Both the position numbers and the translations under genes were made by a program. Below, piece by piece: positions 45,420 to 57,398 of a stretch of 64,000 nt of DNA. The notes under the pieces were generated by a model that was not told the origin of the DNA, did no database searches, and saw nothing but the letters and a program-made list of their open reading frames with translations. Location of the stretch: assembly GCA_963966185.1 (NCBI GenBank), contig CAWZYM010000197.1, positions 62,001-126,000 of the forward strand, given 5' to 3'. Within the stretch, counting starts at the first letter, position 1. Every line of letters starts with the position of its first letter. The DNA is from Rhabditoides inermis (Eukaryota > Nematoda > Chromadorea > Rhabditida > Rhabditidae).

Positions 45420-48400
45420 CTATGACATGCACTGGTCGTAGAGGATCGTCCGTCCTTCGAGCCGCGGGCTGCGGTGCATCTTGACGAGCACATGGAACTC
45501 GCGACACGTGTTGATGTGACGGGCGAGGGTGGAGGAGAGAGAGACGACCTGGAGAGGGGGATGAGGGAGAGAGGGGGCGGGAAGGTAGAGGGAGAGAGAC
45601 AGGTAGAGAGAGAGAGAGAGAGGGAGAGGGAGAGGGAGAGAGAGGGAGAGAGAGAGAGAGGCGCACCTCCGCGAATCGACTCGGCGTGCCGCCCGTCCGC
45701 AGCACGTGTTTCAGCAGGCTCTCACCCAGCAGCCGCCGCTCCCTTTCCAGCAGCTCTATGGCAGACGGCGAGAGACGAGGCGATTCTGGAAGGTCCTCTC
45801 TCTCTCTCTTTCTCTCTCTCTCTCTTTCTCTCTGACTCACGCGGATCACAGGCGACGATTGCTTTGAACAGCACGAATTCCTCTCTGGTCATTTTGATTT
45901 CGTTAATGGCGGTGACCATAGAGAAGTGCATCATCTGCTCGTACTCGGGCTCTCTGCAACGGATCTCTCTCTCTCTCTCTCCCTTTCTCCCTCTCCCTCA
46001 CCCTCACCTTCTCTCTCCACTCTCTCTATCTCTTTCTCGCCTTCAACTTCTCCACTCTCACATTCACATCGTCCAGGTTCTTGGGCGTCTCTCTCAGTCT
46101 GAACATTCAACTAAACGTCACTACGTTTCACTCGCTATACATCGAAACAAAGACGAGTCAATGAAAACCGATATCCAGTTCAAATAACCAATTATACTTA
46201 CAAGGATGCGGTCTCCCTCTCACTCCCCTCACTCTCTCCTCCTCCTCTCTCTCTCTCTCTCTCTTCTCTCCCCTCTCTCCCCTCTCTCCCCTCTTCCCTC
46301 TCTCCCTCCCTCTCTCTCTCACTCACACTCACACTGGCCGATAGTTGCACATGACGATACCATCTGGAGTGACGAGTGTCTTGTGTCTTCCGATGTACGA
46401 GTAGAATGCTTGTGTCAGCTTCGTGATAGGAAGAACCACGTTTCGAAGCAGTGCATCCTGCAACAAAGTCGAAGTCAAAGTTTTATCCAGAACCGCGTTT
46501 CATGAACATAAAGTACAAAGTACACATGCATGAGAGGCCTTAGTATAAGCGCTGGGAGAACGTTCTGCAAAAACACCACATACATATCAATATTAGCAAA
46601 ACGTACCGCTTTCACTTTTATAATAATGTTTAGGTATCGCAAACGTATCGCGTCCATTATCTTATAATATCAATTATCAATTATATAGAAATTTGAAGTA
46701 TCGCATGTCATGTGTAAACGTATCGTATCACTAATTTTTCTTTTCAATTTTCTTTTCCCGCCAAAAAAAAACTGGAATGTGCGTTGTGAGCTGGTCAATA
46801 AAAGATTTTGCGCCGCACTTCCGAAACCAGTGTACATAAACATGTGACCAACCAAGTGAATGAACATCAACATAGATCACAACTACACTACTCATCTGAG
46901 ATTATCTAAGCATCTAAATTCGGTTTTATGTGAATCACAAATGGACAAATGAAAAACAAGACAAGTGAAAAAGAAAAGATCAAACATTCTCTCTTTCAAT
47001 CACAACCTATCGCTGCTCATTTACTATGGACATCGAAAAGGACAATGGGAAAGATAATAATAGTTTATTACCGTGTTGGGTACTTAACATAGGCAAACAT
47101 AGGAAACACAACAGAGCATACGGTAGGGAAATAAAAATGATGTAAAATGATATTTGAATATGAACAGCGTACCTTATCACTCGTGTCCAGTTGCGAGTAG
47201 AAGGGCATTGTCTTCACGTACTCAATCGAGACAAACATGTCGAAAAACGTCCAAACCTAAGTAAAATAAGTTGCAATTTATACAAATTGGAAAAGTTTTG
47301 CTAACACAAACGCAAGTACATTTTGTATAGCAATAAAACTATAACGAATTTAATGATGATACCTTTCTATTCGCTGGTCGAGGTTCATCCACAAATGAGC
47401 CGTCTTTCTGGAAAAAAAACATCATTCATTTTCATACAATACAATAGAATAGCAGAACATAATTTGGTGTATAATGCAGATTTGTATGTATTTTTTTTAC
47501 TTTTGTCGGTTTTTTTCTGAGTAACTTAAGGAAAAAGAAACAACTTGCCAGCCATTCGAGTAGTTTGATGGAGGGTGGTTGTGGCACAGGCCAGTCCGGC
47601 ATCGGCTGAAAATATCAGAAAATCAGAATAAGTATTTATCTCGTGGAAAATCAGAATAAGTATTTATCTCAAATCAATAACGACTACGTAAATTGTGGCG
47701 GATTATGCTAAAGTACAGTAATACAATGCCTTCACTGCGATTTTCAATAACACAAACAACATGGTGATGGCTGCAGGCTCAAAATAAACAAATGACAATA
47801 CTAATCTTCTTACGCACTACAAGCTGCTCTCCATAAGAATGTGATACTTCATGCACGTAAATACTGATGCTTATATCCCCAACAATGTTTGATCCATAAA
47901 CTTTTAGAAGTAGAAAGTTTCGTTGCATCTAACAGAATATCAGTTAACAAAAACGATAATATATCTTGTAAACATTGAAAACGTCAATATCAACCCACCG
48001 GCAGTGTCTTCCCAAGCTGAATGATGGACGGGGTATCGATCAGACTCTCCACGTTCACACCCACTGGCGACGGGTTGAACACCTGGAATCGATAAGCAAT
48101 CGATAACAATCAAATCAACCAATATTATTAGTAACGATTTGGTAATCAAGAAATCAATAATCATATAATCGAGTAATCAATCAATAAATATAAATCGATA
48201 ATGACCCACCGAGCATCTGAGTTGTTGCTTGCAGTCCTCGACAATCGTCAGTCGTTCGAGCAATGCGCACATACCGTCTTCGAACAGAAGCGGCGGCGAC
48301 TTCAAAGATCGATACGTTTCATTGCGTTCCTATCGATACGTTTCCGTATTCCCAACGAGAGCTAGTCCTACTTTAAAAAAAAGGTTTCGCAGCTCTACGG

Positions 48401-50682
48401 TTCACTGATTTAATTCCTTAGTTAGCGATACGTCACAGCTCTAATGTATCTCTGCCAGATCTGAAAAGCTCTAATGATTTTGTTTTATTCAGTCAATCAG
48501 CATTTTATAGTTATATTCGATAAGTCCACGAAATCTGCAAGGTCGCGCGACCAACCGTGGCAATATGATCACCACATTCAGAATTGTTGATATGTTGCAC
48601 GGTCCCGCGAGTTTTCATTCATTTTTGAAGTAAATGTACAAAATGAGTTCAATACGAATGATAAATATATATCAAAAAACAATAAAGTTACAAAATTAAA
48701 TAATAATAATAACTCACCGACACACTGGAAGTGGCGGTGCAGGTGCTGCTAGAGGAGCGTTTGCGACGGTCGAGGATCGAGAGGACCATGTCTGGAAAAG
48801 AGGGAGGGTCCTTCTCTCTCTCTCTCTCTCTCTCTCTGTCTCATTCCCTTATTCAACACTGATACTGTACTCGTGTAGGGCTGTCTCTCTCCCCGCGACA
48901 AGGAGACTAAGAGAGCTGTCCGATAGTGCGCGATACAGCCGGCCGCCGCCACGCTCGCCCGACGCCTCGGGGATGCTGCGACCAAGCTTATGCTGCTGAG
49001 GTACCAACGCCGGACGCGGCCGGACCCAAGTCATTTGCCAACTACCCAAGATAAACTCCAAACACCCCCAATGCCATACGATTTGAGATAAATCATTTCA
49101 ATCAATCTCTCTCTCTGTCTCTCTTCCTCTCTCCCACCCTCTCTCTCACCGTTACTATCCAGTTCCTCATAGTTTTGTATAGCCACCGGGTTCATGCCAG
49201 CAGCCACGCACTTCTCGAACCGACAGAATCGACAGTTTGGGCGGAGTTCTGAATAGGAAAACATGAAAGTGTGATGCGTATTTGATGGTAAAAACTGTGG
49301 CTCTGCCCTATGAAAATTCCCACTTACAGATGAGTTTTCAGTTTTCCATTTTCAGTGAACACTGAGACTATTAATTACTATTACTGCAGGTGCAAAAACA
49401 GGTGGTAACAAAAAGGCAATAATCATTTTTGCACTGTACATACATACCTGACCTATACACCTTTGACCTGACCACCTGATTCATCTTCATGCAACACTAA
49501 ACACTATCACTAAATAGTTCCGCAGTGAGTGAAACTTGCCGCCATACTTATACGAACGTTCGTCGGAGATAGGCTATCAGGACAGGCACACACATGGTTT
49601 GTCCGAAGACCAAATTAGCCATCATATGATGAAAAGGCTCAGCGCTCTAGTGATATGCGTATGCCACAAATCACAAGCACTACAGTCAAAACCATACGTA
49701 CAGTTCTATTCTCGCAATAAGTTGCGCGCGGTGGGGTAGATCAGAGGAAGACGGAGAGTCAGCTTTCGGCAATAGCGCGCAAAACAAGAGAGGCAGACGG
49801 TTATGGCACCGTATTTCGAACTGCAAGCGAGGTAGATCGAAAACTATCGCTCTGATGCAGGCTATAATCAGATATTGGTTTTAGTGATTTTGTTTGCGAG
49901 GTGTGATGTTTGAGACTTTGGGACGGCTGGGCGTATGGCCAAGTTCGGATAGATATTGCAGAGGAGGAAGCAATTCGAAAAGCATGGCAATTCAAAATAG
50001 TTTCGATCTAATTGGGAGTAGCACAGCGCATTATGAGGCATTTCTGATGTTGACCGTCACTTCTTCTCGTTCTCGACTAGGAGGATCTCGGATTCAACCG
50101 GCTAAACAAAGTCCCCTTATTGGCTAGGTCGACGGTTGTATGACTTGAGTCTGCTGATAAAACAAACTTTAAAAAAAAAACTTGACTGACTGACCCACCT
50201 ATGGGCTTGTCGAAGCACCTCTTTCCTCTGTTACAAGTGAACGTCCTCTGGGAGATGAGCGTGCGACGGAAGAACGACTTGCAACCATTGCACGACGACA
50301 CCTGCACTTATAGTTAGGTAGTGTTCTATGGACTTGAAAGATGACATTAAATAGATTAAATACAAAATTGTGGAGATTTCATAGGAAAGCGAGGAGGAGG
50401 AGAGGTGTAAAAGAATAAGGAAAAGACGATTCTGTAGGTCGTTTTGATGGTGCGAGATGGTTTCAGGTCTTGAGCATTTCGCTAATAAGAGCGCTTATTG
50501 ACGTAGAAAAGAAGATGACCCACCCCGTAGTGCAGTCCAGTGGCCTTCTCTCCGCACACATCACACGTGTCGAATGGGAGGGCGTGCGAGAGGGGCGGCG
50601 GAGACACCACCAGTCCTGGAGGAGTCCCACCAGACGGACCACACGCCGCACCACACGCCGCGCCAGACGTCGACGGAAGCAT
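45420..50682 (-). CDS. Nuclear hormone receptor (nematode-type), DBD plus ligand-binding domain
   Basis: Exons (-): 50682-50524, 50301-50199, 49248-49150, 48791-48718, 48299-48210, 48082-47999, 47605-47549, 47407-47363, 47256-47173, 46457-46333, 46216-46202, ~46097-46067, ~45946-45841, 45785-45667, 45548-45420; about 440 residues. The DNA-binding domain spans three exons: CDVCGEKATGLHYG, then VSSCNGCKSFFRRT (P-box CNGCK), then LRPNCRFCRFEKCVAAGMNP. The CNGCK P-box is typical of the nematode HNF4-derived expansion. The ligand-binding domain is divergent but helical, with IELLERERRLLGESLLKHVL and NTCREFHVLV near the end. The 5-residue microexon and the 46097-46067 exon are the least certain. 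ATG 50682 directly follows an acceptor-like CACAG, so further 5' exons are possible. Regulation and ligand are unknown. Confidence 0.85.
47408..47548 (-). other. GC-AG intron of the nuclear receptor
   Basis: Reading GAATGGCTG|GCAAGTTG at 47549/47548 keeps the frame into the exon at 47407 (KDGSFVDEPRP). The nearest GT (GCAA|GTTG) would give a stop after eight codons. Confidence 0.75.
49702..49858. repeat. Dispersed repeat B, copy
   Basis: Second near-identical copy of 40571-40727, in a 950-bp intron of the nuclear receptor. It includes a tRNA B-box-like TTTCGAACTGC but no clear A box. Confidence 0.9.
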
Positions 50683-51591
50683 CTGTGAAGAGGATCAATC
50701 ATAAATCCGGCTGGGCGCATAGCCAAGGGACAACTCGCAGATTCTACAGGTTTAGGCGATGATTGCGAAACTGCGTGTCGAATGATGCAGCTGTTATTCA
50801 GGCGAAACTTTCATCAAAAACCAAATTTTCAGAATATTTTAATGACGTTCACTGGCGAAAGTATATTCCAGAAATGTTCTTATCAAAATAACATCATCAT
50901 ATACATATTCATATAACAACTGCATGAAGAAAACACGAATCAGTTTCTTACGTAAAAGAAAACCGAGAAACAACAATGAATAATAATTCGATTCTGCAAG
51001 AGAGGTGAAAAGATACTGAGTGAGACGAGAGATCTCCTAAGTCATAAGTCATAAGACATAACACAAGAGAAGAGCGCGCATAACACAAACAAGCATCTGG
51101 AATACTTACTTACGCACAAGCTGACTTCGAACACATTTAGTGTTCATGGACAAGTTATAGGTTTCGAGGCAAGTTTACGGCCTAGTCAGTAGTCAGCACT
51201 AATGTGGAAGCTATACGAAAGCGTGTGAGCTTTACAGCAACATGCCACTTTTGCGTGTGAATACGCGCAATTGCGATCAAGTGTTCGATTCGCGCTCCTC
51301 CAATACGAGCACACACCAATACAACTATCGATCGGCGCGAGATAAGACAATGTGTCAATATGTGTTTCGTGTTGCGACATTTTGCAAAGATGCGCGAGAG
51401 ACAAAGGCAAACAGAGCAGGTGGAATCATGTGATACGTGATTGCTTTTTGACACAGGTAAGAACGGACATTATCACTCTCTGCACCTGAAAATACCTGTA
51501 ATACTATGCGATATCGGAGAAATGGACCAGGCAGTGCGAAGACTGATCAATATGTGACAGTCAGCTGTGTACAATTCATGGGGCAAAACAC

Positions 51592-51642
<51 letters not shown>

Positions 51643-51748
51643 GGGGGCCGTCTCTCTGCCTACCTATTTTGGCGAATTGGGCATAAAACACGGGGTTGCA
51701 ATGAGAATCAATCGATCGGCGGGGGATGATCGAGAAATCCCCACACAC

Positions 51749-51790
<42 letters not shown>

Positions 51791-52108
51791 ACACACACAT
51801 ACACGTGTGATGAGAGAGCGATACGCGGCCGGGCCGTAATAGGGCAAAGGCGAGAGAGAGATTGAGAGAGAGAGAGGGAGAGAGAGAGAGGGAGAGAGAG
51901 AGAGGGAGAGAGAGAGAGAGAGGGAGAGAGAGAGAGAGACTGTATGAATGAGCGCGGTAGTTCATGGGTCAAAGCCGGAGGATTAACGCAGGTGCAAGCG
52001 TGTTTTGCACGCGGAAATCGCGCGTAAATTGGGCGAATGCGGATTTTCAAAGATCGGCGAAAGATCAGTGGAGACAAAGCGACTAGCGAGCTGGTGAAGC
52101 ATCCGCGT

Positions 52109-52140
<32 letters not shown>

Positions 52141-52277
52141 GAGAGGGGGAGAGAGAAACAAGGAGACACAGAGAGAGAGAGAGAGAGAGAAAGAGAGAGG
52201 GGGAGAGAGAAACAAGGAGACAGAGAGAAAGAGAGAGAGAGAGAGAGAAAGAGAGAGGGGGAGAGAGAAACAAGGAG

Positions 52278-52339
<62 letters not shown>

Positions 52340-53041
52340 GGGGAGAGAGAGAGGTGTTGTGCATGTTTGTGCGCGACAAAGGTGCGCGGCTTGAGTGTCG
52401 AGCAATTGACAGAGGACAGAGCGAGAGAGCAGAACAGACAGGCCCGAAAGCCCCCTAACCAACCACCCCCTAGAAACTAGAAACTAGACTACATATATGT
52501 GAGCGCTCACACGCGCCATTTCACGTGATCCACTGGCGGGGGAGAAACTTCTAGAAACATCGATACTTGAATCTTCAATCATTGTTCGGAAAACTACTGT
52601 AAAAGAGTGGTAATAATGAGTACAATCGATGTACGATGATAATAAACTATTCATTCATGTTCGTTGCAACACGTGTTTCAATAAAAACAGATGCGCAAAC
52701 TGTTCGGGGTTCGGTCAATGCAGTAGGGGCAGGCAAACAATGGGCTACTGTATGACGCGTTCGCGGAAATATGGTTCGAATATGTTATTAGATAGATTAG
52801 TTCGAAAACGTGTTCAATCTTTTCATGAAATAGAGAGAGAGGGAATGGAAGAGGAAGGGGAGGGAGAGAGGGAGGAAAAGTAGTTCGCAATTTCTGCACA
52901 AATTACTACCATGACAACTAATCTCTCATTTGCGCGCTACAGTCTATGTGAAATCGTAAATTAGTTAGAGAAATGCACGCGCCAGCAACGACGACAAAGA
53001 TATGTCTGATGAGTTTCAAGAATCTCTACCTCTTTTTCTCG

Positions 53042-53077
<36 letters not shown>

Positions 53078-54524
53078 CCTCTCCTCTCTCTCTGTCTCAC
53101 TCTTCTCTCACTCTGGGAATCCCTCTTTTTACCTGTCATAACCATAATCCATAGGAATTAAGTGAAGAAGCAACGCGATTAATACGCAAAAGAAAATAAT
53201 AAGAAAAGCGGAGGAAAAAGTATTTTCTAAAGCACAGATATGCTTTCCATTTCCGTTAGGACGGAAACTAAAGGTTGAGTTTGTGTTTCTAAGCAGATGA
53301 ATCAGTCATTCATTGTTGTCAGGTCAGGTCGTCAGCAAATGCACGAAGAAAGAACATACTACATATACGAAACACAACGTGAATGCGTTTTTTTATATAT
53401 TTTTTTGTTTCGAGAAGGATAATGTTTCACTTTTTTCGATTGATACTCGAACCCAATTCAAAATTTCCAAGTGTTTCAAAGGTCTCATACCGCCAAGGAG
53501 CTTATGCGGCTTATGCGCAACAAGAGAGGGAGGGAATTTTGTTAACACCTCCCTCTCTCTCTCTCCCCTCTTTCTCTCTCTCTCTCCCTGGGAGCCTAAA
53601 GGCCAAGCGCGCCTGCAGGGCAATCGATGTGCGCAAAGCACTCTTGGATACATGAAAACAGCGGAAGCCCGCCGCACAAAACAACTAATCTCTCGTATTT
53701 TATGTTTTTCGCTCACTTCTCACTGACCGCTGTAACTTTTCCTCATCGTTCACTCATAACTCTATCTCTTTCCAAAAAGATGTGTCTCGCTCGCTTGTCA
53801 ACAATACCCTTGGGAATGCGTATGCAACTCTAGAAGTCTAGAATACACTTCATATTCTCGTTGTCCTTTGCCACTTCCATTTCATATTTATCTGAAGACT
53901 TAAATGTTTTTATTGCCATTCGAACAGTGCTGCATGCGATTTGAAGTCCAGTAACAGTAATCCCATATCCGTCACTTTTTCTCGCCTCTCTGATTGGATG
54001 TATTTAGGAGACGTCGGATGCGCGAAGGAGGAGAAGGAGGAGGAGAAGAGAAATAGCCTCCAGCTAGCCGGATAGCTTCTCTCTCTTTTTGGTGGTGCGT
54101 CCTCCGTCCCAGTTTCCCGCATAAACAACCAACAAAACGCCGTCTTCCGTGTTTTTTTTACTATTTCGTAATTTCGCCTATACACCTTTGCTGACGTCAT
54201 CTGAAAATGATAGTGTAGCTTGGTTGTCAATGTAACGGGACGCCCGATAGAGAAATGCATGAAAAAAGAATTGCTGTGCGCATACCTTTAATTCAGTCGT
54301 GTTCTTTTATTTTTGCGTCAAATGAAACTAAAGTTATCATAAACTAACAATGTTTCACGTTGTTGTCATTTATAAAGACGGTATCTTTTAAAATGTCTTT
54401 GCAAAAGCCTTCGAAAAACTTTCTCAAAACGACTGTGTGTTTTGTATAGTGTTTTCACTAGCGTTTCAGAAAGAATTTTTCCCCAAAGTTACTTTCAACC
54501 TAAGTTACTTTTAAACTTTTCAGC
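50683..54524. other. Intergenic 3.8 kb, mainly purine/pyrimidine microsatellites
   Basis: Upstream region of both the nuclear receptor (-) and the membrane-protein gene (+). AG/CT arrays at 51595-51640, 51758-51787, 51850-51945, 52107-52353, 53044-53100 and 53550-53588 dominate 51.6-52.4 kb. No exon with domain support was found; untranslated or distal first exons of either gene could be here. Confidence 0.55.
52107..52353. repeat. AG-rich higher-order microsatellite
   Basis: Three ~80-bp units, each an (AG)n run followed by GGGGGAGAGAGAAACAAGGA. Confidence 0.9.
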
Positions 54525-54639
54525 ATGCGCATGAGACCATCCGACGAAATGGCGGCACCGGAAGAGCGACGACGATTGACGTCCAAGAATCCAGATGAAG
54601 AGGTGCTCGTCTTCAAACCGGGACCCAAGGAGGTGAGCG

Positions 54640-54680
<41 letters not shown>

Positions 54681-55295
54681 AAAGGTCACACCTATAAAAG
54701 AGACTACGTGCTTTTTAGAAAATGCACTTTATGGGAGTGCTCTAAGGTCAGCTATGCCATTGATAACTAATAATCTTCCGGTGTGCATAGAAATGGCGTC
54801 ATTCGAACACGAAAATAGGCGGCCGTGTTATTTTGAGATGTCATGCGATGCGGCGAGAACGTGCCAATTTCTCTCCCGCTGATTCCATCTCGCAGCGTGA
54901 AACAAAGTTCAAAGTCTGTGTACTGTGTTATGCATTCTGAAGTACAGCGCAGAAATGATACTTTTGAATTGTCGCAGATCACATGTTCACGCGGTCAAAA
55001 GATTCGCTAAACGCGACGATCTGAAAAATGACTAGTGAATGATTTTCAAACTCAAAAATAGATTAGAAAATAATGAGGGAAAAAAAGCATGTTGCTGGAA
55101 AAAGTGGGAAAAAGATTTATTATTTCTTACAAGTTACAAGAACTTTCTAATTTCTCACACATTCAGGGACCCCTTCCTCGGTCGGCGTCCGCGAATGTGA
55201 AGAAGGGAGACAACCCGGTTCATCTAGTCGTGGAGCAGCCAGGAACCAGCGGACAGGGAGGGCTGAAGGTGAGGAGGCTCTATCTCTATCCTCTC

Positions 55296-55344
<49 letters not shown>

Positions 55345-55756
55345 CCTCTATTTCTGTCTCTTCCAGAAATCCCTCTCGATGACCTCCATGAACCTCCACC
55401 ATATGCGAGATGTGTGGCGGGAAAAGCGGCAGCGTTTGAGAAGTGGGTTCATTCTATATATTTTATTATTGTAAATGAAACTTTGTTGCTTACGTATGTG
55501 CAAAAAGCTATACGCGTGGTTAGACAGATAGGCATATTAGTTTATGCATGAACAAAACTCAATGTGATATGCAACGTGGACGAAAATAGTCTTTGTCCGT
55601 GTGATCTCTCTTTCTCTCCCTCTCTCTCTCTCTCCCTCTTTCTATGCTTACTCTTACTCCACTCCCTTTCCGATTGCTATATCCGCTGGCTATTCAATGG
55701 GCCGTAGAAAGCAGCAACCCGCGCACGCAACCGCCATTCCATCACGCTAGATTTTT

Positions 55757-55790
<34 letters not shown>

Positions 55791-56772
55791 TCTCTCCCTC
55801 CCTCCCTCCCTCCCTTCCTTCCTCCCTCCCTCTCCTTCTCTCTCTCCTTCGAAAATTGTACAAAAAAATCGTGGGGGCTGCAGAAACACAATTTATTCAC
55901 ACGTGTATGTACAATACAAAATGTCGAAAACCCCAAAGCTGCTAATTACTAATACGCGTAGATTGTTCCTGTGTGGACGGAGTGGTCGATGGTATACGGT
56001 AGATCAAATTGATCCGGATCGATTGCAGTTGGTTGTTTCGATCAGTAGCACAAAGAGAAGCGAATCTCTGAAATGTCCAAATATAGACATTTACGTGCAG
56101 ATTTATTAGACTGCATAAATACATACGTGGGGTGATAAGAAAACTATCATAGAATTAGCTCTCACATCACCTAATTATTGGGCTTGCGGTCAAACCAGCC
56201 ACTATAAATTATAGATGTCATAGATGTTGATTTAGACTAAAGAGATATCAAATTCTTGAAATTGATTTGCAAACGCTCCCCAACGACTTCCAATTGCCAA
56301 CAGTGATCATGAGTCATTTCGGTTGAGCACAAGAGGCAAATATAACCTATACCATAATTTTGTATTAATGAAAAAACATACCGTATCCGAGTGAGCGCAT
56401 CACTTTCCACGCGAATATGACGTGTAGTACCAGGACACAGCATGTGGTACAAGATAGAAGGGGAGTGAAGGTGAAGAGAAGGTGCACCACTGGCTGCAAT
56501 TAGAATAATGAATATACATGTGTATTCTGTATTTTGTTTTAATGAAAAGCGATCTTGAAGAAACCTTTGACTTTGACTTTGAAATAGTGAAACATTTGTA
56601 AAAGCCTTTGACTTTGACTTTGAATCAGTAAAAATTTTGTTTTTCGAGTACTGTCTGGAATAACAACGTGAATCACACATTGTAGTGGGCACAATTGCTC
56701 GATTCGTGGTACTACCTGTATCACGGTAAATAGCATTTCTAATCGAAAACAAGTGGAATATGGATGAGAGAG

Positions 56773-56814
<42 letters not shown>

Positions 56815-57360
56815 CTACCTGTAGTGCCATGAGTACTTGTGTCAGCAGCACCGCAAACGATGCATTCGGCAGTGAGACGAGAGCGCACAGAAACCACGAC
56901 ATCTGGGAAATCTGAATTATGATGTGAATTATGATGTTGTTCTCTTTGTTAGGTTCACAGATTACAAATTCCAAAAAAAAAATTCGGAGCGGAATGCACG
57001 CGTCAAATGAATTCTTACGCGTCTTCCTAAAGTATTTCTAAATGCAAAACAAAATTGAATATGTTTTTGAATTGCGGGAATTTTTTTATCAACAACAATA
57101 ATATTGGAATAAACATGTCACAATGGACTATGAAAGCGACATCAAAGGACACAGCAAATGAAATTAATGACTAATCACGTTGGCTTACCAATAGATCAAG
57201 ACTTCAAAAGACTATAGTAACAAAATGATACCATAAAGATAACTTGATAACCTGGTAAAATCTAGAAATGGACGCCGAACAGCTGTCGACCACCTCTTTT
57301 ATACCATGGGAGTCACTAGTACAACCGCGTATTTATAGAACAAGTGCATGCGATGCGATA

Positions 57361-57398
<38 letters not shown>

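Noticed and set aside
51664..52462. Reading frames of Ser-Leu or Arg-Glu repeats
   Set aside because: Products of AG/CT microsatellites with no complex sequence, start context or splice support.
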